Source: Kappaphycus alvarezii
Taxonomy: Eukaryota; Rhodophyta; Florideophyceae; Gigartinales; Solieriaceae
Assembly (NCBI GenBank): GCA_002205965.3
Contig: NADL03000659.1
Location: forward strand, 434,001 to 498,000
Length of the DNA: 64,000 bases
Direction: 5' to 3'
Every line of letters begins with the position of its first letter. The first letter of the stretch is position 1. Shown in pieces: positions 8,668 through 21,640 of this stretch. The notes below the pieces were generated by a model. That model was not told the DNA's origin. It searched no databases and was given only the letters and a program-made list of their open reading frames with translations. The position numbers and the translations under genes are program-made.

Positions 8668-9660
8668 TTACATAAATTTGGTAAAATGTACACAAAACGG
8701 GGACACGAAAATGGGTGACATGGTTGGGACCTCTCCTCGTCGAGCAGATTTGATCCCAAGCCCAAACACCCAAATTTGGCGCACTTTATCAGTTTTTCGC
8801 CAAAACCACTTCGACCAAATCGCTGATATCCTCAGCGAACAGAACACCTCCGTCAAATATCCATTCTCCCTAGCTTCTGGCTCCCGCCCTTTAAATGATC
8901 TCATACCCCACTGGAATCCTGTCTCATTGAAGTTGTCTTCTGATTTTAAGGACTTCTTCCAGTCCATCGGCGATTGTTCCATCCTGAGCTGACTTGATAA
9001 GGAAAGTATATTTTCCCTCCGCAAATGAGAAGCCCACTACAACCTTTCTTCTACACAAGTCAAACTGCCGTTGTAGTTTCTCGTAGACACCACCCCATTC
9101 CGCTATCATAGAGTCATGAATACTTCCTGGCACACGCTATTATTGTACCATTCGGCGCGAAAAAAAAAGTGCCCGACATAATGACTGTGCGTCTACCCGT
9201 TATAAAACATATTCTGAATGATGTGGTCACTCGATTGTTCCAAATAAATCTTTCAACCATCAGAAACAGCGTACAAATGTAGCAAAAAATGGCACTTTAT
9301 CCTAAATGTCTCCTTGAATAGCAATGTTTCTACCAGAGTTGGCATTTTGATCTTTTACTTGTCGTCTGAGGACAAAATGCGGAGCACAAGTAGTCGCGCA
9401 AACCGTAATAACAAGGAGCATACAGAGTTGTTTACTCCAAAAAACATGCAGAGATTCCACGTAGGGCCTCTCGTTCTATGCCAGGTAAGCAACAACCCGA
9501 GGCACATCGTTGCATCAGGTGTAGGCGGTCGCCCTCTACGTCTAGTCCTATCTTCTACGATACGAATATTGCCGTCCTCGGAGTAAGGAGAATATCGCTG
9601 GTAAAGAGTCTCGAACCGAGTGAGCAAGTATGCGAATGTTTGATGATATATGTCTTTCAT
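8668..9660 (-). pseudogene. PIF/Harbinger-type transposase relic (DDE_Tnp_4)
   Basis: Reading from 9660 downward there is first an N-terminal segment with RRGRPPTPDATMCLGLLL and WHRTRG, the conserved region ahead of the catalytic domain in this family. At 9133-8924 follows PGSIHDSMIAEWGGVYEKL, the segment around the second catalytic Asp, and a tail (FLIKSAQDG). At 9024-8668 comes QWGMRSFKGR, then the C-terminal strand. Segments lie in different frames and the part holding the first Asp (YNGW region at the second copy) is lost between 9134 and 9354. A better-preserved relative lies at 41405-42244. The enzyme would have cut and moved its own DNA element; this copy is dead. Confidence 0.75.
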
Positions 9661-12600
9661 TGTGATGAGAGATTGATCAAATCCTGAAATTTAGAGAGTC
9701 ATGAAAGGAGATGTACTTGAGTCGGCCAAAGCTCTACGCGAGACAGGCTAATTCCATGAAAGTTAGTTGTCTATTCTGTGTTCTTATCTTCTGTTGGAGC
9801 AAAAGGGCAGCAAAAGGAGGTGCACAGATGGAATTTTGCCTCTGCAAAAACTGATGTTGAGAAGAGGGTAAATGGTCGTACTCAGGATTAAAATAGGTTG
9901 TTTGCGTAAAATTGTAGGAAATATTTCCGTGGCACAGTTTGCACTACCAAATGACCATTTACCTATTTCTGTGCCTTCGTGCACAGCACGCAAATTTTGT
10001 TTTCAGGAGTGGCCCATTAGTTGACGTTTAATACAATCAAATTGGTATTAGACTTAAAAATACACAAAAAACATGTGTTAGTTTTCAAAAAGCTGGAAAA
10101 TTGCAAACATTAGGTTGGTATGGTCCCATGTGAGGCTACAAAATTCAATGAATTAAAACTCTTCATTGGACTGCACCTCTTCCCTCTCAAGGAATATTAC
10201 TGTGATACTAGTTGGCTAGGCTCAAGCGTAGTCGAAACGTGTCCCACGGTTGGGTGCTTTTTTAACGGTTTAAGAAATTCATCTATATTTATTTTCGTTG
10301 GGAAGATAGAGGTGAATGTTTTCCTTGAATAAGGTGCATAATTTATTTTAAGTATTTATGCTGGAATCAAACCGGCTATGAGAATACAATGTAATCTCAA
10401 TAAGTACTAAAGGTTGGCTATGAACTAGGGCAAAAGACAGGAAATGGCTCATACCTGAAATATAAGAGTTTTTTGGGCTTCTAGAATCGTCCCTTGTATC
10501 GTTCCATCATTCTGACTGGTTTATATGGGGGATATTGCAGCGCCTCTAGAGTTACAATTAAAATATTACATTAAATTAGTGGAAATGATTCGTGACACAC
10601 CAGCGAAACGTTTCACTGGTCACCAAGGAGCTGTTTAGTACAGGGTATTTATGTTCAATTTATTTTGCAGACCAAATTGATAGGAGTTCCGAATGGGATA
10701 TTAATCGCTGTATTTAATACATTCAGGTATAATGAAACTAACTTCCAAACTCACATGATATGGCCTCCGAGAAAGTTATGAGGTTATTATCAAAACTACA
10801 GTAGGTTAGGGGCAAAGATTATGAAGATAGGATATGTTTAGCACTGCTTCGGAACTCAAATGCGGACAAATGGTCCCGTTCAAATGTTAAATATATCGTA
10901 TGCCTTGAAGCATGAGCATAATATATGCGAATTTTGACACATCCATATATACATATGTATATATATAGCTTCAATTAGTGCAGTGTTCGGGATTTCTGCT
11001 TTTATGTAACTTCCAATTACAAAATTTTTTGACCAGTACAATCTCTACATGAGAGAGTTTGAATCCATGGGCCAAATTAGACCTTTTAGTACATCAACTG
11101 ATTCTTCAGGAAGACTTTGACTGCCGTCTTTTCCGGCTTCTTTATACAGCTCCGCTAACAAAGATCGGAAGAAAAATTGACGGTGTTTTATTCTTTACTT
11201 GTGCTGGGGTATATTCAGAGAGACTTTTTAGTTCGACATTGTTGCGTTGAAATCAAGGGTTAACCATTTGCTCATTGTTTGTAAAAAATTAATGTAGAAG
11301 AAAGGTAATTTAAGAACTCATGTGATCAAGAATAATAAAAGACTTGTTTATGCGTGTTATTGAGCAGAGAAAATCATCCATCATTCAAGCTGTGCGGCGC
11401 GAAGTATGATTTTAATGTCACTGTTTGGTATTATATCATGTTTTGTGTATCAAGGCGTTAAGACGATGCTGTGATTTAGATTTCTTTCTTGAAGAAGGGG
11501 TAAGTTAACCACTATATAGGGCAATAAGAGTATTATATCAGCTATTTTATTGTTCCCAATTGGTTAAAACGGCCAACACATTCATCACTCACGAAAAGCA
11601 AAAACTTTCCGGAAAATTGCTTTTTGCGAAAGTGAGGGTGAAAACATCTCAAAAGACCTATATCGGAATATGTACTTTAATTCTTGCAATGTAGTTTTTC
11701 AGAGCCATACTTTTTTTTGTTTCCTTAAAGAATTTGTATATTTCAAATGAAATGCATTTATGGCTTTTTCATTGTTGAAATGTGTGTTCTACAGTTATGG
11801 AAGTTTAAATAGTACCATTAATGAAGCCCAGTCCCCTTGCAGAAACAATGTGGGGTAAATATGGATATCAAGCATCCGAGGTACCTACAGTGCTGGGCCA
11901 AAGTAAGATTAGGATACAAAAGCTGTAAGAGAGGTCGATAAGTTTCAGATGAGATAGCCATGGACTTTTAAAATTCTATTAATTGCAGCTAAAATCAATA
12001 GTTGTAGATATATAATGATTTTGAAGTTATTTATTTAAGTATGTTGTATTTTTTAATATAAAAAAGTTATTTAAAGGGATATCTACGGCCTCGACACGCC
12101 TCATTTATGACATTACTCATTTTTTCTCTTGCATGCCCTTTTGAATGCGCAAAAAGTCTACTGAAAATTATTTCATTAGAAGGCTTGCGGACTGAGTCCG
12201 TCTCGTTACTCATAATAATTTTTATTTTAACCGGTATGGTTACCTCATGCAGGCCCGAAACGAAGAAATGTAACTCTATCCGAGAAGCTTCAGTCTAACC
12301 GCACCGCACTGAAACAGGGGAAAGTGGAAAAGTAAGGATATAGACTTGTACTTGACTTCGCAAAGAGGCGATGAGTGAGACCATGCATATACTTACCTGT
12401 GAAGGTATGAGGCTGGGACCATTTTTTGAAATTTACAGATAGATTTCGCTGGCCAAGCTAACTTTATTATGGGATACCCGAGTACAATTGGAAGTTACTG
12501 CCATAAAGAAACTTCTCCGTACGCATCTCAGAAACCCACTGTACTTTCAATAGTTCTAGGCGATTATATATAATACACAGGGGACAAGAGCTGGAAATAT

Positions 12601-13104
12601 TGGCTCACTGATGAATATTTTACGTCAAGACTCTATTGCAGTGCACGCTAGCTTAGAAAAAAGGACTGAAGTATTCAAAATTGTTGCAATTACTTTATAT
12701 TAAATTTCTTTTTCGATCTTTTCTGTTACAGGTAACACGAAGGGTTGTCATTCGCACAAATCCACAGTATTCGCGTGATTTTATGGAGCAGCCCAGGAGG
12801 TAGAAACGATTTAACGAGATCTATATCTAAACTGTCGAAGCATGAGCTCGTGAAAGCTATAATTCACCAAAAATACTGAACTTTTTACCGGGCACGATTC
12901 CAGCACTACCTATACTCAAATATACAGCTCCGTGTCTGAACTTGTAAAAATTTTCTCTTTTCAATCACTGCAAATAGATTGAGCCTCTGTAACGATATGA
13001 AAACGTCGGGTATTGTAGTGGAGGCTCGTTTAAATGATCCGTTTACCCCAATTTAGATATACCGCGTACAAAAAACTGTCCTGTGTTGTATGAAATTTAA
13101 TTGA
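9661..13104. other. AT-rich region, no gene recognised
   Basis: Only short open frames (under 75 codons) without family features, in visibly AT-rich sequence. There is a perfect 20-base AT palindrome centred on CATATG at 10945-10964. I see no RNA gene. Confidence 0.5.
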
Positions 13105-13510
13105 ATGTTTCACCCAGTCGATATTTCAGTACAATATGAAAGTCAGCGGGCTAGGTTTATTTTGCAAAATGTGTATGGACTAAATTTTGTGAAGTGTGTT
13201 AGAGATAAATCTACAGAAGATGATATTTTCAGAGCCAGCTATCCCAAGACGGAGGCGTTGCAAGCAACAAGATTGGTACCAGAGTATGGTTTTGACATGA
13301 AAAGAGATGAATAAGGACGTGTTCCAGGGGGATACAAGTAAGTATAAGAGAGGCAGAGTCTACCACCTATGCTTAGAAGATAGCGTTACACAAGTGTGTC
13401 TCAGGGCAGAAGTTGATTTTAAACCTCTGGAATACTTGGCTCTGCACCTGAAATTGTCTCCCAAATTGCTTGCGCCATCCTATAGGAAGCAGCTTACTCA
13501 GCTTATATAG
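13105..13510 (+). pseudogene. unidentified ORF relic in two overlapping frames
   Basis: Two open frames (13105-13314, then 13307-13510) overlap by a few bases, as expected for one coding stretch of about 135 codons with one frameshift. Composition is ordinary and soluble-protein-like. I do not recognise a family. It may be a fragment of a transposon protein, given the surroundings. Confidence 0.25.
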
Positions 13511-13799
13511 ACTTTTTGGCAGCCAAAAGTCTCACGAAAACATACTAAATACCACAAAATGCATTAAAGGTAATCCTGTGGACAAGAAAGACAAACAGTA
13601 GATAATACTACGATAAATACCTAGATTCTCTCCTGAAAATCTTAGCTCTCTTGTGATCAGAGGCAGAAAAATCATACAATACATCCATATCCCCTATTTA
13701 GTCCCCACAAATTCTTTCGAACGACCCAGAATGATAGATAGCCTCCTCGGACGTACCAATATCCGCCACTCACTTCTAATGACCATCAAACTCCGCTCC
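13511..13799. other. spacer, nothing recognised
   Basis: AT-rich sequence leading into the GC-richer islet; no coding or RNA feature seen. Confidence 0.4.
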
Positions 13800-14258
13800 A
13801 TCCCAGCAGCGGAGGCAGAGATTACGATTACTCCCTGACTCTCCCCTCTATCCTCCACAGCAGCTCTCCCATGGTTTTACAACAGAGGCTCTCATGGGTC
13901 CACCGAATCCTCCCCATCTTCCGATCCCTCCACATCCGCCTCATCATGCTCCTCTACCTCCTCTTCACCTCCCTTCTCCTCTGCCTCCTCTAAATAATAA
14001 CGGCGGGACCGCTCCCGAACGTGTTCCTGGTCAATCTTTCTGTAGTGGTCGTCGTATTCAATTGGCCCATTGGCCATCAAGGCCGGGGAGTTGAGGGAGG
14101 GCGAACTCTAGATGTCTTGTCGAGGGTGAGGGACGAGCGGGGGCCGATCGTGTTGAGGACAAAGGGGGATAAGCCGAAGAAGTAATTAATGACAGGGGCG
14201 TTACTTCAAAGACGTTGATATCGGCTTTAAATAGGGTAATGTCTTTGAAAAGTTTCAT
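13800..14258 (-). other. GC-rich islet with CT-rich tract; possible acidic-protein exon on the minus strand
   Basis: This stretch stands out from its AT-rich surroundings. At 13895-13990 the plus strand is almost pure C/T. On the minus strand 14080-13892 is open and encodes a strongly acidic run (about 30 residues dominated by Glu, Asp and Gly). A neighbouring open frame covers 14258-14058. This could be an exon of a host gene or a fragment of another element. No domain is visible and no splice sites were assigned. Confidence 0.3.
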
Positions 14259-15282
14259 CGCCTTGAAAGGTGCGGAATTTCACCACCGAAGAATGTAATT
14301 AAATTTACGTCCGTATTTAATGCTTTATGAAGGGCTTGAAGCCGAAGATGATTTTCAGGTCACCGATATTTGCGGCTCTGTTACTTTCTTTTCATACCTT
14401 AGTTCAGATTACTTACAAAAAAGTATAATTATTAGTATTATAAGTATTTTGCAGCAGCAGCAAATACCTTTTCTGAGGTCAAAAATGAACGGGTTATTCG
14501 TTATTAACACTAAAAATGCTACATTTTTAGTTAGCGCAAGGCTTTTAATGGGTTATATATACCTGAGACCAAGTGAAATTTCAAACCAAACTGGAATAAC
14601 TACTTAAGTATAACCATTGTTTCTGGTTCTTTTTATCGACATCACTGTTACTGCCATCGTTTTATAACTCAAAGGGCAGTCCAGGTTCTTCGATGACAGC
14701 TCTTTTCGGCAAGAAAAGGCGCACAGATCTTTGTGGGAGGAAGTTATTAGCCTCGATTGATCTGAAAGCTTTCTGAACTACAAAGTGTTTGAAAATATCA
14801 TAGTATGGTTTTAGAGCGGTTTATCTGAAATACGTTTAAAACAAGAGCACTTTCCTGATTAAATTAGATATTACTTCAAATTAAAAGTAGCATTTAGTCT
14901 TGGTATTACGTCATGCATATCAATTTCAGTATTGAGGAACATTCTAAATCTGAGAAGTTACACTCGTGTCAACTGAAATGTATTTTAGAGTTCACTGTAA
15001 AATAATTTCAATTTCAGAGTTCAACGTTTTCATATCAGGATTTTTACAATATGAATATTACGGAATGTCCTTCACGGAACTCTGAAATTTTATTACTGAA
15101 AAATTTCTGCACAATTAATGCTGTTTAATAACGAAGAGGCCCAAGATTCTTATGGGGCAGAATAGAACCGATAGCAGGGTTACACTACGAAAAAATAGAA
15201 TTACAAAAAACCCCAAGGATTACCAGAATGGTCAAGAAGCTTCAAGATTACGTCAAAAAATTATGAATCGAATATAAATAAT
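14259..15282. other. AT-rich region, nothing assigned
   Basis: One open frame of 95 codons (14320-14607, plus) without recognisable features. The rest has dense stops. Confidence 0.4.
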
Positions 15283-15702
15283 TTAATAAATTGTCGAACG
15301 ACCTCGCCGACAGAGATAGACAATATTTTTTTGTAATTTTGTGTACGTTTTGTGTGAACTTTGGCCGAAAATTGATATGGAGGTATGCTTTCGAGATGTT
15401 TTGTTTCCGTGGTTGAGACACGGACTCACACACGTACGTACAAATAATTTCACACGATCAGAAACTGTCACTGGCACACAAGAACCGGTTTTAGTATAGA
15501 GATAATCCAATAAAGAGTAGATCTGCTCAGACCTAGCCACCAGAATCCCTGAACAATCATCCACCTCATTTTTGTAGGTTTGATCTTCAATATCTTTCAG
15601 ATCAAAGGAAACGATTATTTCACTATTATAAAGCCACGAGAGCAAATAAGTATATGACACAAAATCATAAACGCCAAATTGCACACTAATTGTAGTAGGC
15701 AT
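15283..15702 (-). CDS. hypothetical protein, 139 codons
   Basis: This is the longest uninterrupted frame in the 9.7-18.8 kb AT-rich block, starting with ATG at 15702. The first 30 residues are hydrophobic and aromatic, followed by an acidic middle and a basic C-terminal third with four cysteines. No family is recognised. In AT-rich DNA a frame of this length is unusual but can arise by chance, so coding status is uncertain. Confidence 0.2.
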   Translation of the reverse strand: MPTTISVQFGVYDFVSYTYLLSWLYNSEIIVSFDLKDIEDQTYKNEVDDCSGILVARSEQIYSLLDYLYTKTGSCVPVTVSDRVKLFVRTCVSPCLNHGNKTSRKHTSISIFGQSSHKTYTKLQKNIVYLCRRGRSTIY

Positions 15703-18700
15703 CGGTTAAGCCCTTGCCAGGTTGTGTCTGTTTATCAGGCTTACTCATATCTTCAAATAAAGGTCCCAATTATCCCATGATAGTAGTCGTAGAGCCAATT
15801 TTTGTCAGCAGTATTATTAAAAATTGATTTCAAAGACACTTCCTGCACTTTGCTCATTGCAAACATGTCACTAATTTCTACCCATGGTAAACTCTTCCCA
15901 AAATCTATGTTAAATATACTAGTCCAGAACAAGCACGGGATATATATATTCGAAAAGAACAGAATTTACCTCCCTTATAACCCCAGTAAAGTAGCTTTCG
16001 GAATAATTGAAGGTGTAAAAAAGCAGTGATAGCAATTTGCTTCAAAATTTTTCCTTTCACTTTCCAGTACAAAATGTTTGGGAAAGTAAATTGTCATTCA
16101 TGCACGCTTCATTTTCATCTCTGAGAGATCATCACTCGAATATTGTCTTTTTTAATCAAATTTACAATCTTCATACGTCTGACTGATGTCAAACAATATT
16201 TCCAGTCATCATGCACCATATTTTACTCATTGAAGATTGAAAAAGAGCGCAGATTGCCTCTGGTTCCTCAAAAATATATGCTTATTACTGTGTAATCTTC
16301 TCGGGGTGTGATGAACTTAAGACAGGGAAAATGAATATCACTTTATTCTGTTCCAACACCGCAGCGGAACCAGATGAAACTCAATGGGGCATAATTGAAA
16401 CGCAATTTCAATTTTTATATCTCTGTAAAGTGTCACATGTGAAGAAGAGAACGTATTTCCCAACTGAAAACGGTAATTTTCCGTAAAATCGATGTGACAT
16501 GACTGCCTAGACGGGCGGAATTTGCGGTCGACTACAAAATTGTGTATTCCGGTCCAAAGTAGAGTTAAATGAGAATTCTTATCAACAATTCCACTATAGC
16601 TTCCACCGAATTCGTTTGATTTCTCCCTGAAACTTTACTAGTACCTATTGAATGGTATAGTCTCATCCATACTCTACATTACAGTTTCCGAGCTTTTATG
16701 TCAACTCTGAAAAGACCATGCATAGAGTATATAGTTTTTTATAGCATGCCTGTCTATGTAAAGTATTCCGATACCCTGCAGAATTAATAAAACTTTAAAT
16801 GATTCTTAATAGTACTACGTCACTAAGACCGAGTTTCACTCCGATATTACTGCATCTTTTTGCCATGTGGATTCTTTGTAGACTGAAAAAAAGTAAAAAG
16901 TTACCTTTAACAAGATGAAGGCTCGTGGTCGGTATTATATCAGTTTCCAATCATGTAAATCAATGCTTTGACGGTAGAGTAATTCTAGTCAGGTGCTAGT
17001 CATTTTGTTTTCAAGTAAGACTGAATCCATACCGGCGGGTTTAATGAGATGCCCCAGCTATATTTGGGTAATTCAGCATTATGCGTTTCTGAAACCTCCA
17101 AATACATGCAGTTGTTTACTTTTTCGCAGAAAGAGAAACACGAGTTTTGAGTTTTACTAAAACTCCTCCTTTCTGTTATGAATTACACCAAAGATAATTT
17201 ATCGCGAGGTCTCAGGAATGAGAATCTGCAAAACATTTCTTTCTCGTCATAGAAGTCAATAAATATACTGTCATCGAGATCAAAATGTACTAATGGCAGA
17301 GTTTCGATCTATAAGGCCGAGGAAGAGGAGATAGCTTTCATTTTCAAAAAAATCGCCTATGCATTTTTCATGGAAGCGTCATATATTTAACTTTACAGTC
17401 GCTCATAATTTTCATTACTTAAAATAGATCTCCAAAAGGACCAAGTTTTTTTGAACCATCTTACACCTGATTGTATTATTAGATATTTATCGTTATTTTA
17501 TTATTACCTTAATCAAAATATAGTCAAATAATATTATTTAGGTGAAGCGTGATTTTGGTAAACTGTTTAAATTAAAAATAATTCTTTTCTCCATATAAAT
17601 TCAAATCGAAGTTAACTGATTCAAATCTCCATCGTGGTGGGAACTTTGACGATTTCCCAGATCAACTTTTTCTCATTCTTTGATCTTTTGAAAGCACACA
17701 ATGAATCCCCGAAGAACTAACTCTTCATTATTTGAATTACCTTAAACTTCAATATTAGAATTAAGCTGACTGTCCTGAGCATGCCAAACCACGACTAGAA
17801 AAATCACCTTCCTTCGCAAACTTCACATTTATGTTTTAATTGTTGCGTGATCTGTCGGTATGATCAGTTCGATTTCAGCCTCGTGAAAAAGTAACGCGGT
17901 AGAATAATTATACAATGACTCATTAAAAATTTTGTAGATAAATTATGATTTACAGTACAACATACCCTTCTCTGCTGAAATAATGAGGACAAAAAGAAAG
18001 TAACATTCCTGAGAGAATAAATTTAATTAAATATTCTTTCTTGAAAAACTATTTAGATCTCAAAGTTTCTTCAGTACCGAAAAGAAAATTTGAACTGCGT
18101 ATAAAAAGCGATTATTAAAACGTAAATGATACTTTGGCTCGCTATAACAACCGTCTAGGTGGAATCCAAGTAAGTTCCTTTGATTTAACTGGACCATGCG
18201 ATGGGCTTGTATATGTTTAAAAACTGCTTCTACTACCTGGGTAAACTAAGTGACACATTCATGTCACATAAGAGATGCTGAGTTTTCTAGGTTCTATTGA
18301 CGTGGCACAATACCAAAAGCGAACAGTTAGAGCTTGTTTGAGGGTTTAACTGTGTAAGCACAGCGAGAGGTTGGAGTTCAAATATTATAGTAAACAGTGA
18401 TGGAGGAAGAATATCCTGAACACTGCAAGCACTAATGCTGGAAGGTGGGCATTAATAGTTGAGCGAGCAAACGGGCACTGTCATAGAAAATAATGAGCGG
18501 TGTGGGATAAAAATACCCAGGCATGTTGAAACAACTATTTCTTAACTCCACGCATCAAATAGTAACTCAACTACTCCCTAACTAACCACTATTCATCCAA
18601 CATGATACTTAGAGAGAGGGGCAGATACCAGTCAATCTTTATCCTTTAACACAAGTAGAGTGAAAATGTTCGACGGAAATCATATTTGCGTCGTTTTTTC

Positions 18701-18884
18701 TTTTCTTTGTGAAGCTTTGTCACATGCGGAACAGAAGATGGCGAAAGAAGCTCTGATTGAAACGCCAATCCCAACTGTGAAGGTTTGAAGTACTTTTTTC
18801 ACGGATGCACCGAATAATTTACAATTAATTATGCCTAAAGTTTTAAACCTAAAGACGTTTCACTAGGCCTTTATAATACGCTTC
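15703..18884. other. AT-rich region, no gene recognised
   Basis: Dense stops in all frames. The longest open frame is about 75 codons (15802-16029). I see no transposon domain, RNA gene or tandem repeat. Confidence 0.5.
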
Positions 18885-20615
18885 GTGAAATTAGATGACT
18901 TAAGGGATATCATACATGATGCAATCCCTGGAAGAAGGGACAAGAAAAAACTCTCAATCTCTTTATGCAACTTTGATTCTTTTTACACCAAATTATCATT
19001 CAGCGAAGAGATAAGCTTTATTCTCCTGCGCAAAATAGTAATGCAAGTTCCTGGAAAAGCCAGGACTTGTGTCTACTGAAGCCCAGAAGACCACAAGATT
19101 TTGAAGAAATTCGCGTAAGAATTCAACTGTGACAAGAAGGCATTTCAATCTGTCTGGGTCAATTAAGAATGTCCTTTTCTAAATGCGAGTCTAAATACAA
19201 GAGTATTGAAGCCGCTGAAAGACTCATTCCGTGATACTCAGATCAAATATGTGGAGGAGGAGATCAATATCCTGTCGAACAAGCAGCAGATTTGATACTG
19301 GTGATCGAAAAGCCTCATTCAAGTTATATGAGTGCAAAATCTAAGGGAAAGTGTCCCAAGGCTAGTCAGGATAGATCGGAGAAAGACCTTCACACATTGC
19401 AAGAAATCAGGACCCAGCTCAAAAGGTGCCCGGATTATCCCAACAGAGACGGAATATGCTTTTTATGAGGTAAGATGGACTTATGTAGAAAACATTAGTT
19501 GATCAACTCTTTAAAAAGAAATGGAAATGTAAATTAATGTGATTGAACAACCGATTGGCAGCTCAAATGATGACACTTCGCCCAAGGGGGGAGTTAGTCA
19601 GGTGAACCTGATAATGGAAACGAAAATTATCTGATGAAGAATTTCTAGCAGTCAAGAGAAGTTCTGAGGGAACTCAGACCCGAAGAAGAAATGGATAGGA
19701 GGTTCTTTACGTAAGGGATCTTTTCTAAGCCCAGACGCTACGCCAAGACCGGGACGCACGTCACACACAGGAACAACAAAAAGTAACGGACTTCAAAGAA
19801 GACCAAAGAAGATGTAGCTATACCCACAAACGCCGTAGTAATATGAGATTATTAAACTGGATAATGTCCAATCCATAATTACTTTCGACTATCTTCAGCG
19901 GGGAGCCGGAGTTGAGGATAGAACTGAAATAGTAAGGCTTCTGAAGGATAGAAATTCTCGTAAAGTGAATTTTTTAGATGCTACAAACAGTCAGGTAGAT
20001 CACTGCAGACAAGTCGTGAAGTTATTATTTATTAAGCTTTTCCAGGATAACAGCTTGTGTACTACTGAATTCCGGGGTAGTAACGAATGCAATGTCCAAA
20101 ATATTGCTTACAGTTTAGCAATACCCCTGAGAGAATGGAAGAATAATATCAAGGTGGCTACAGTGCACCAAATCCTGTGGCGGATCTCCTAGGGGATATT
20201 ACAATCATTCTGGGCAATGCCGCTGTAAATTGGACTCTCTGATGGCGAGAGAGCTATTTATTTATGTCTTAATTGGAGATCTATCGATGGAATCTCTTGA
20301 AAGATAACTGGACATTGGAGAGTGGGTATATCGATTTGCTATAGAGGAAACCATGTTCATATTCCTTCGGAGCCTTGTTAAGACCCTCGAGCAGGACAGA
20401 AGAGTGAGACTGATAGCGAGAAATTTACGCCAACATCTCCGGATATATTCTTTTCTGGATCCGAACGTAACAGTTAGGGAGAGCCGGATTATTTATCATG
20501 ATGGAAATTGGTTTAACGATATGTTCAGAAGCAAAATACAACTACCTGCAGGCGAAGCCTAAGCAAGTGTAAAAAACCTTCGCAAAATTTCGAAGAGATT
20601 ATAATCAATGGCAGC

Positions 20616-21640
20616 GTGGCAGCATCTTCCTTCTACGATTTGAGGCAAGCAGAAGTCCAAATAAAATACTCAGTCAAGATCAAGAATGATAAACTCATCT
20701 TTCTCAGAGGATCTATTATTTCAACGAGGGAGCATAAGTTCGTCAGAGAAGAACGAGACCAGATGCGAAAATCAGGAATTATCGCTCCATCTTCGTCGGT
20801 CTTGCCCTCTGTCATCATTGCTAGAAATAGGACCGAAATGCACATTTCTGCATCAACTATCTAAAATTAAAAGAAATGATGGGGCAGAAGAGATAAACTA
20901 TCCCAGAACTATGAGAAAACTTTTATGATATCAGCGGCTTCAAGGTTTTTACATCCTTAGATCTCTTCAATAGTAACCATAAAATACGTTTAACCGAAGA
21001 TTTCAAAAAAGGTCACGTTTACTTGCAGATATAGCACATTCCAATTCCAAGGTGTCTCATTCGGATCAATAAAACCCGTTCAGGTTACAAAGATGGATAG
21101 AACAGGTGATTGCAGCAGTTTATTTTGTTCGTGTTTACCTTCATAATATGTTAGTTTTCCTGGATTCAAGCACCGACCATTTCGAACGTACAAGGCAAAT
21201 ATTTGTGCAAATCTCTCATTTTTGGACTTAATATCGAGATGAACAAGTTTATTTTCGGAGTGAGGAAGTCAATCTGCCTGTACACTACGTAAATGAAACC
21301 GGAGTGAGCGCCCACTCGATAAAGATCAAATCTATCAGACAGACTCTGAGTCCAACGGAACAAACTGAATTGCATAGCATTCTGAAGCCCGCCGGTTTCT
21401 ATCGAAGATTCATTCGTAGATTTTCAAGCATCTCAGCAGTATTCAATAGAGAACCGAGGTATCCAAGTTAAAATGGACTACAGAGATGGGGAAGGCCTTC
21501 AAGAGTCTAAAGATTGCTCAAACCTCTCCCCAATCCATAATATTTCCAAACTTCGGGGATTAGGGGTTCAAGCTCTTCGAGGCGAAGAAGTCAGTAGTTT
21601 CCATCATACTGAGATCCTTCGCTCACTGTGGTGAGACTAG
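20616..21640 (+). pseudogene. Ty3/Gypsy RT and start of RNase H, heavily decayed
   Basis: Fragments in several frames match the family in order: REERDQMRKSGIIAPSSS (start of the RT core), FTSLDLFNSNHKIRL (the family's S-K-I/T-DL...GYHQI motif), TFQFQGVSFG (LPFG region), then GFYRRFIRRFSSIS near 21400 (the conserved YYRRFI motif) and KMDY/EMGKAFKSLK leading into RNase H. The YxDD motif itself is not readable. The domain is certain in kind but non-functional. Confidence 0.7.

Noticed and set aside
10945-10964. A 20-base AT palindrome centred on CATATG as a possible regulatory or recombination site
   Set aside because: Such AT alternation is common by chance in AT-rich DNA.
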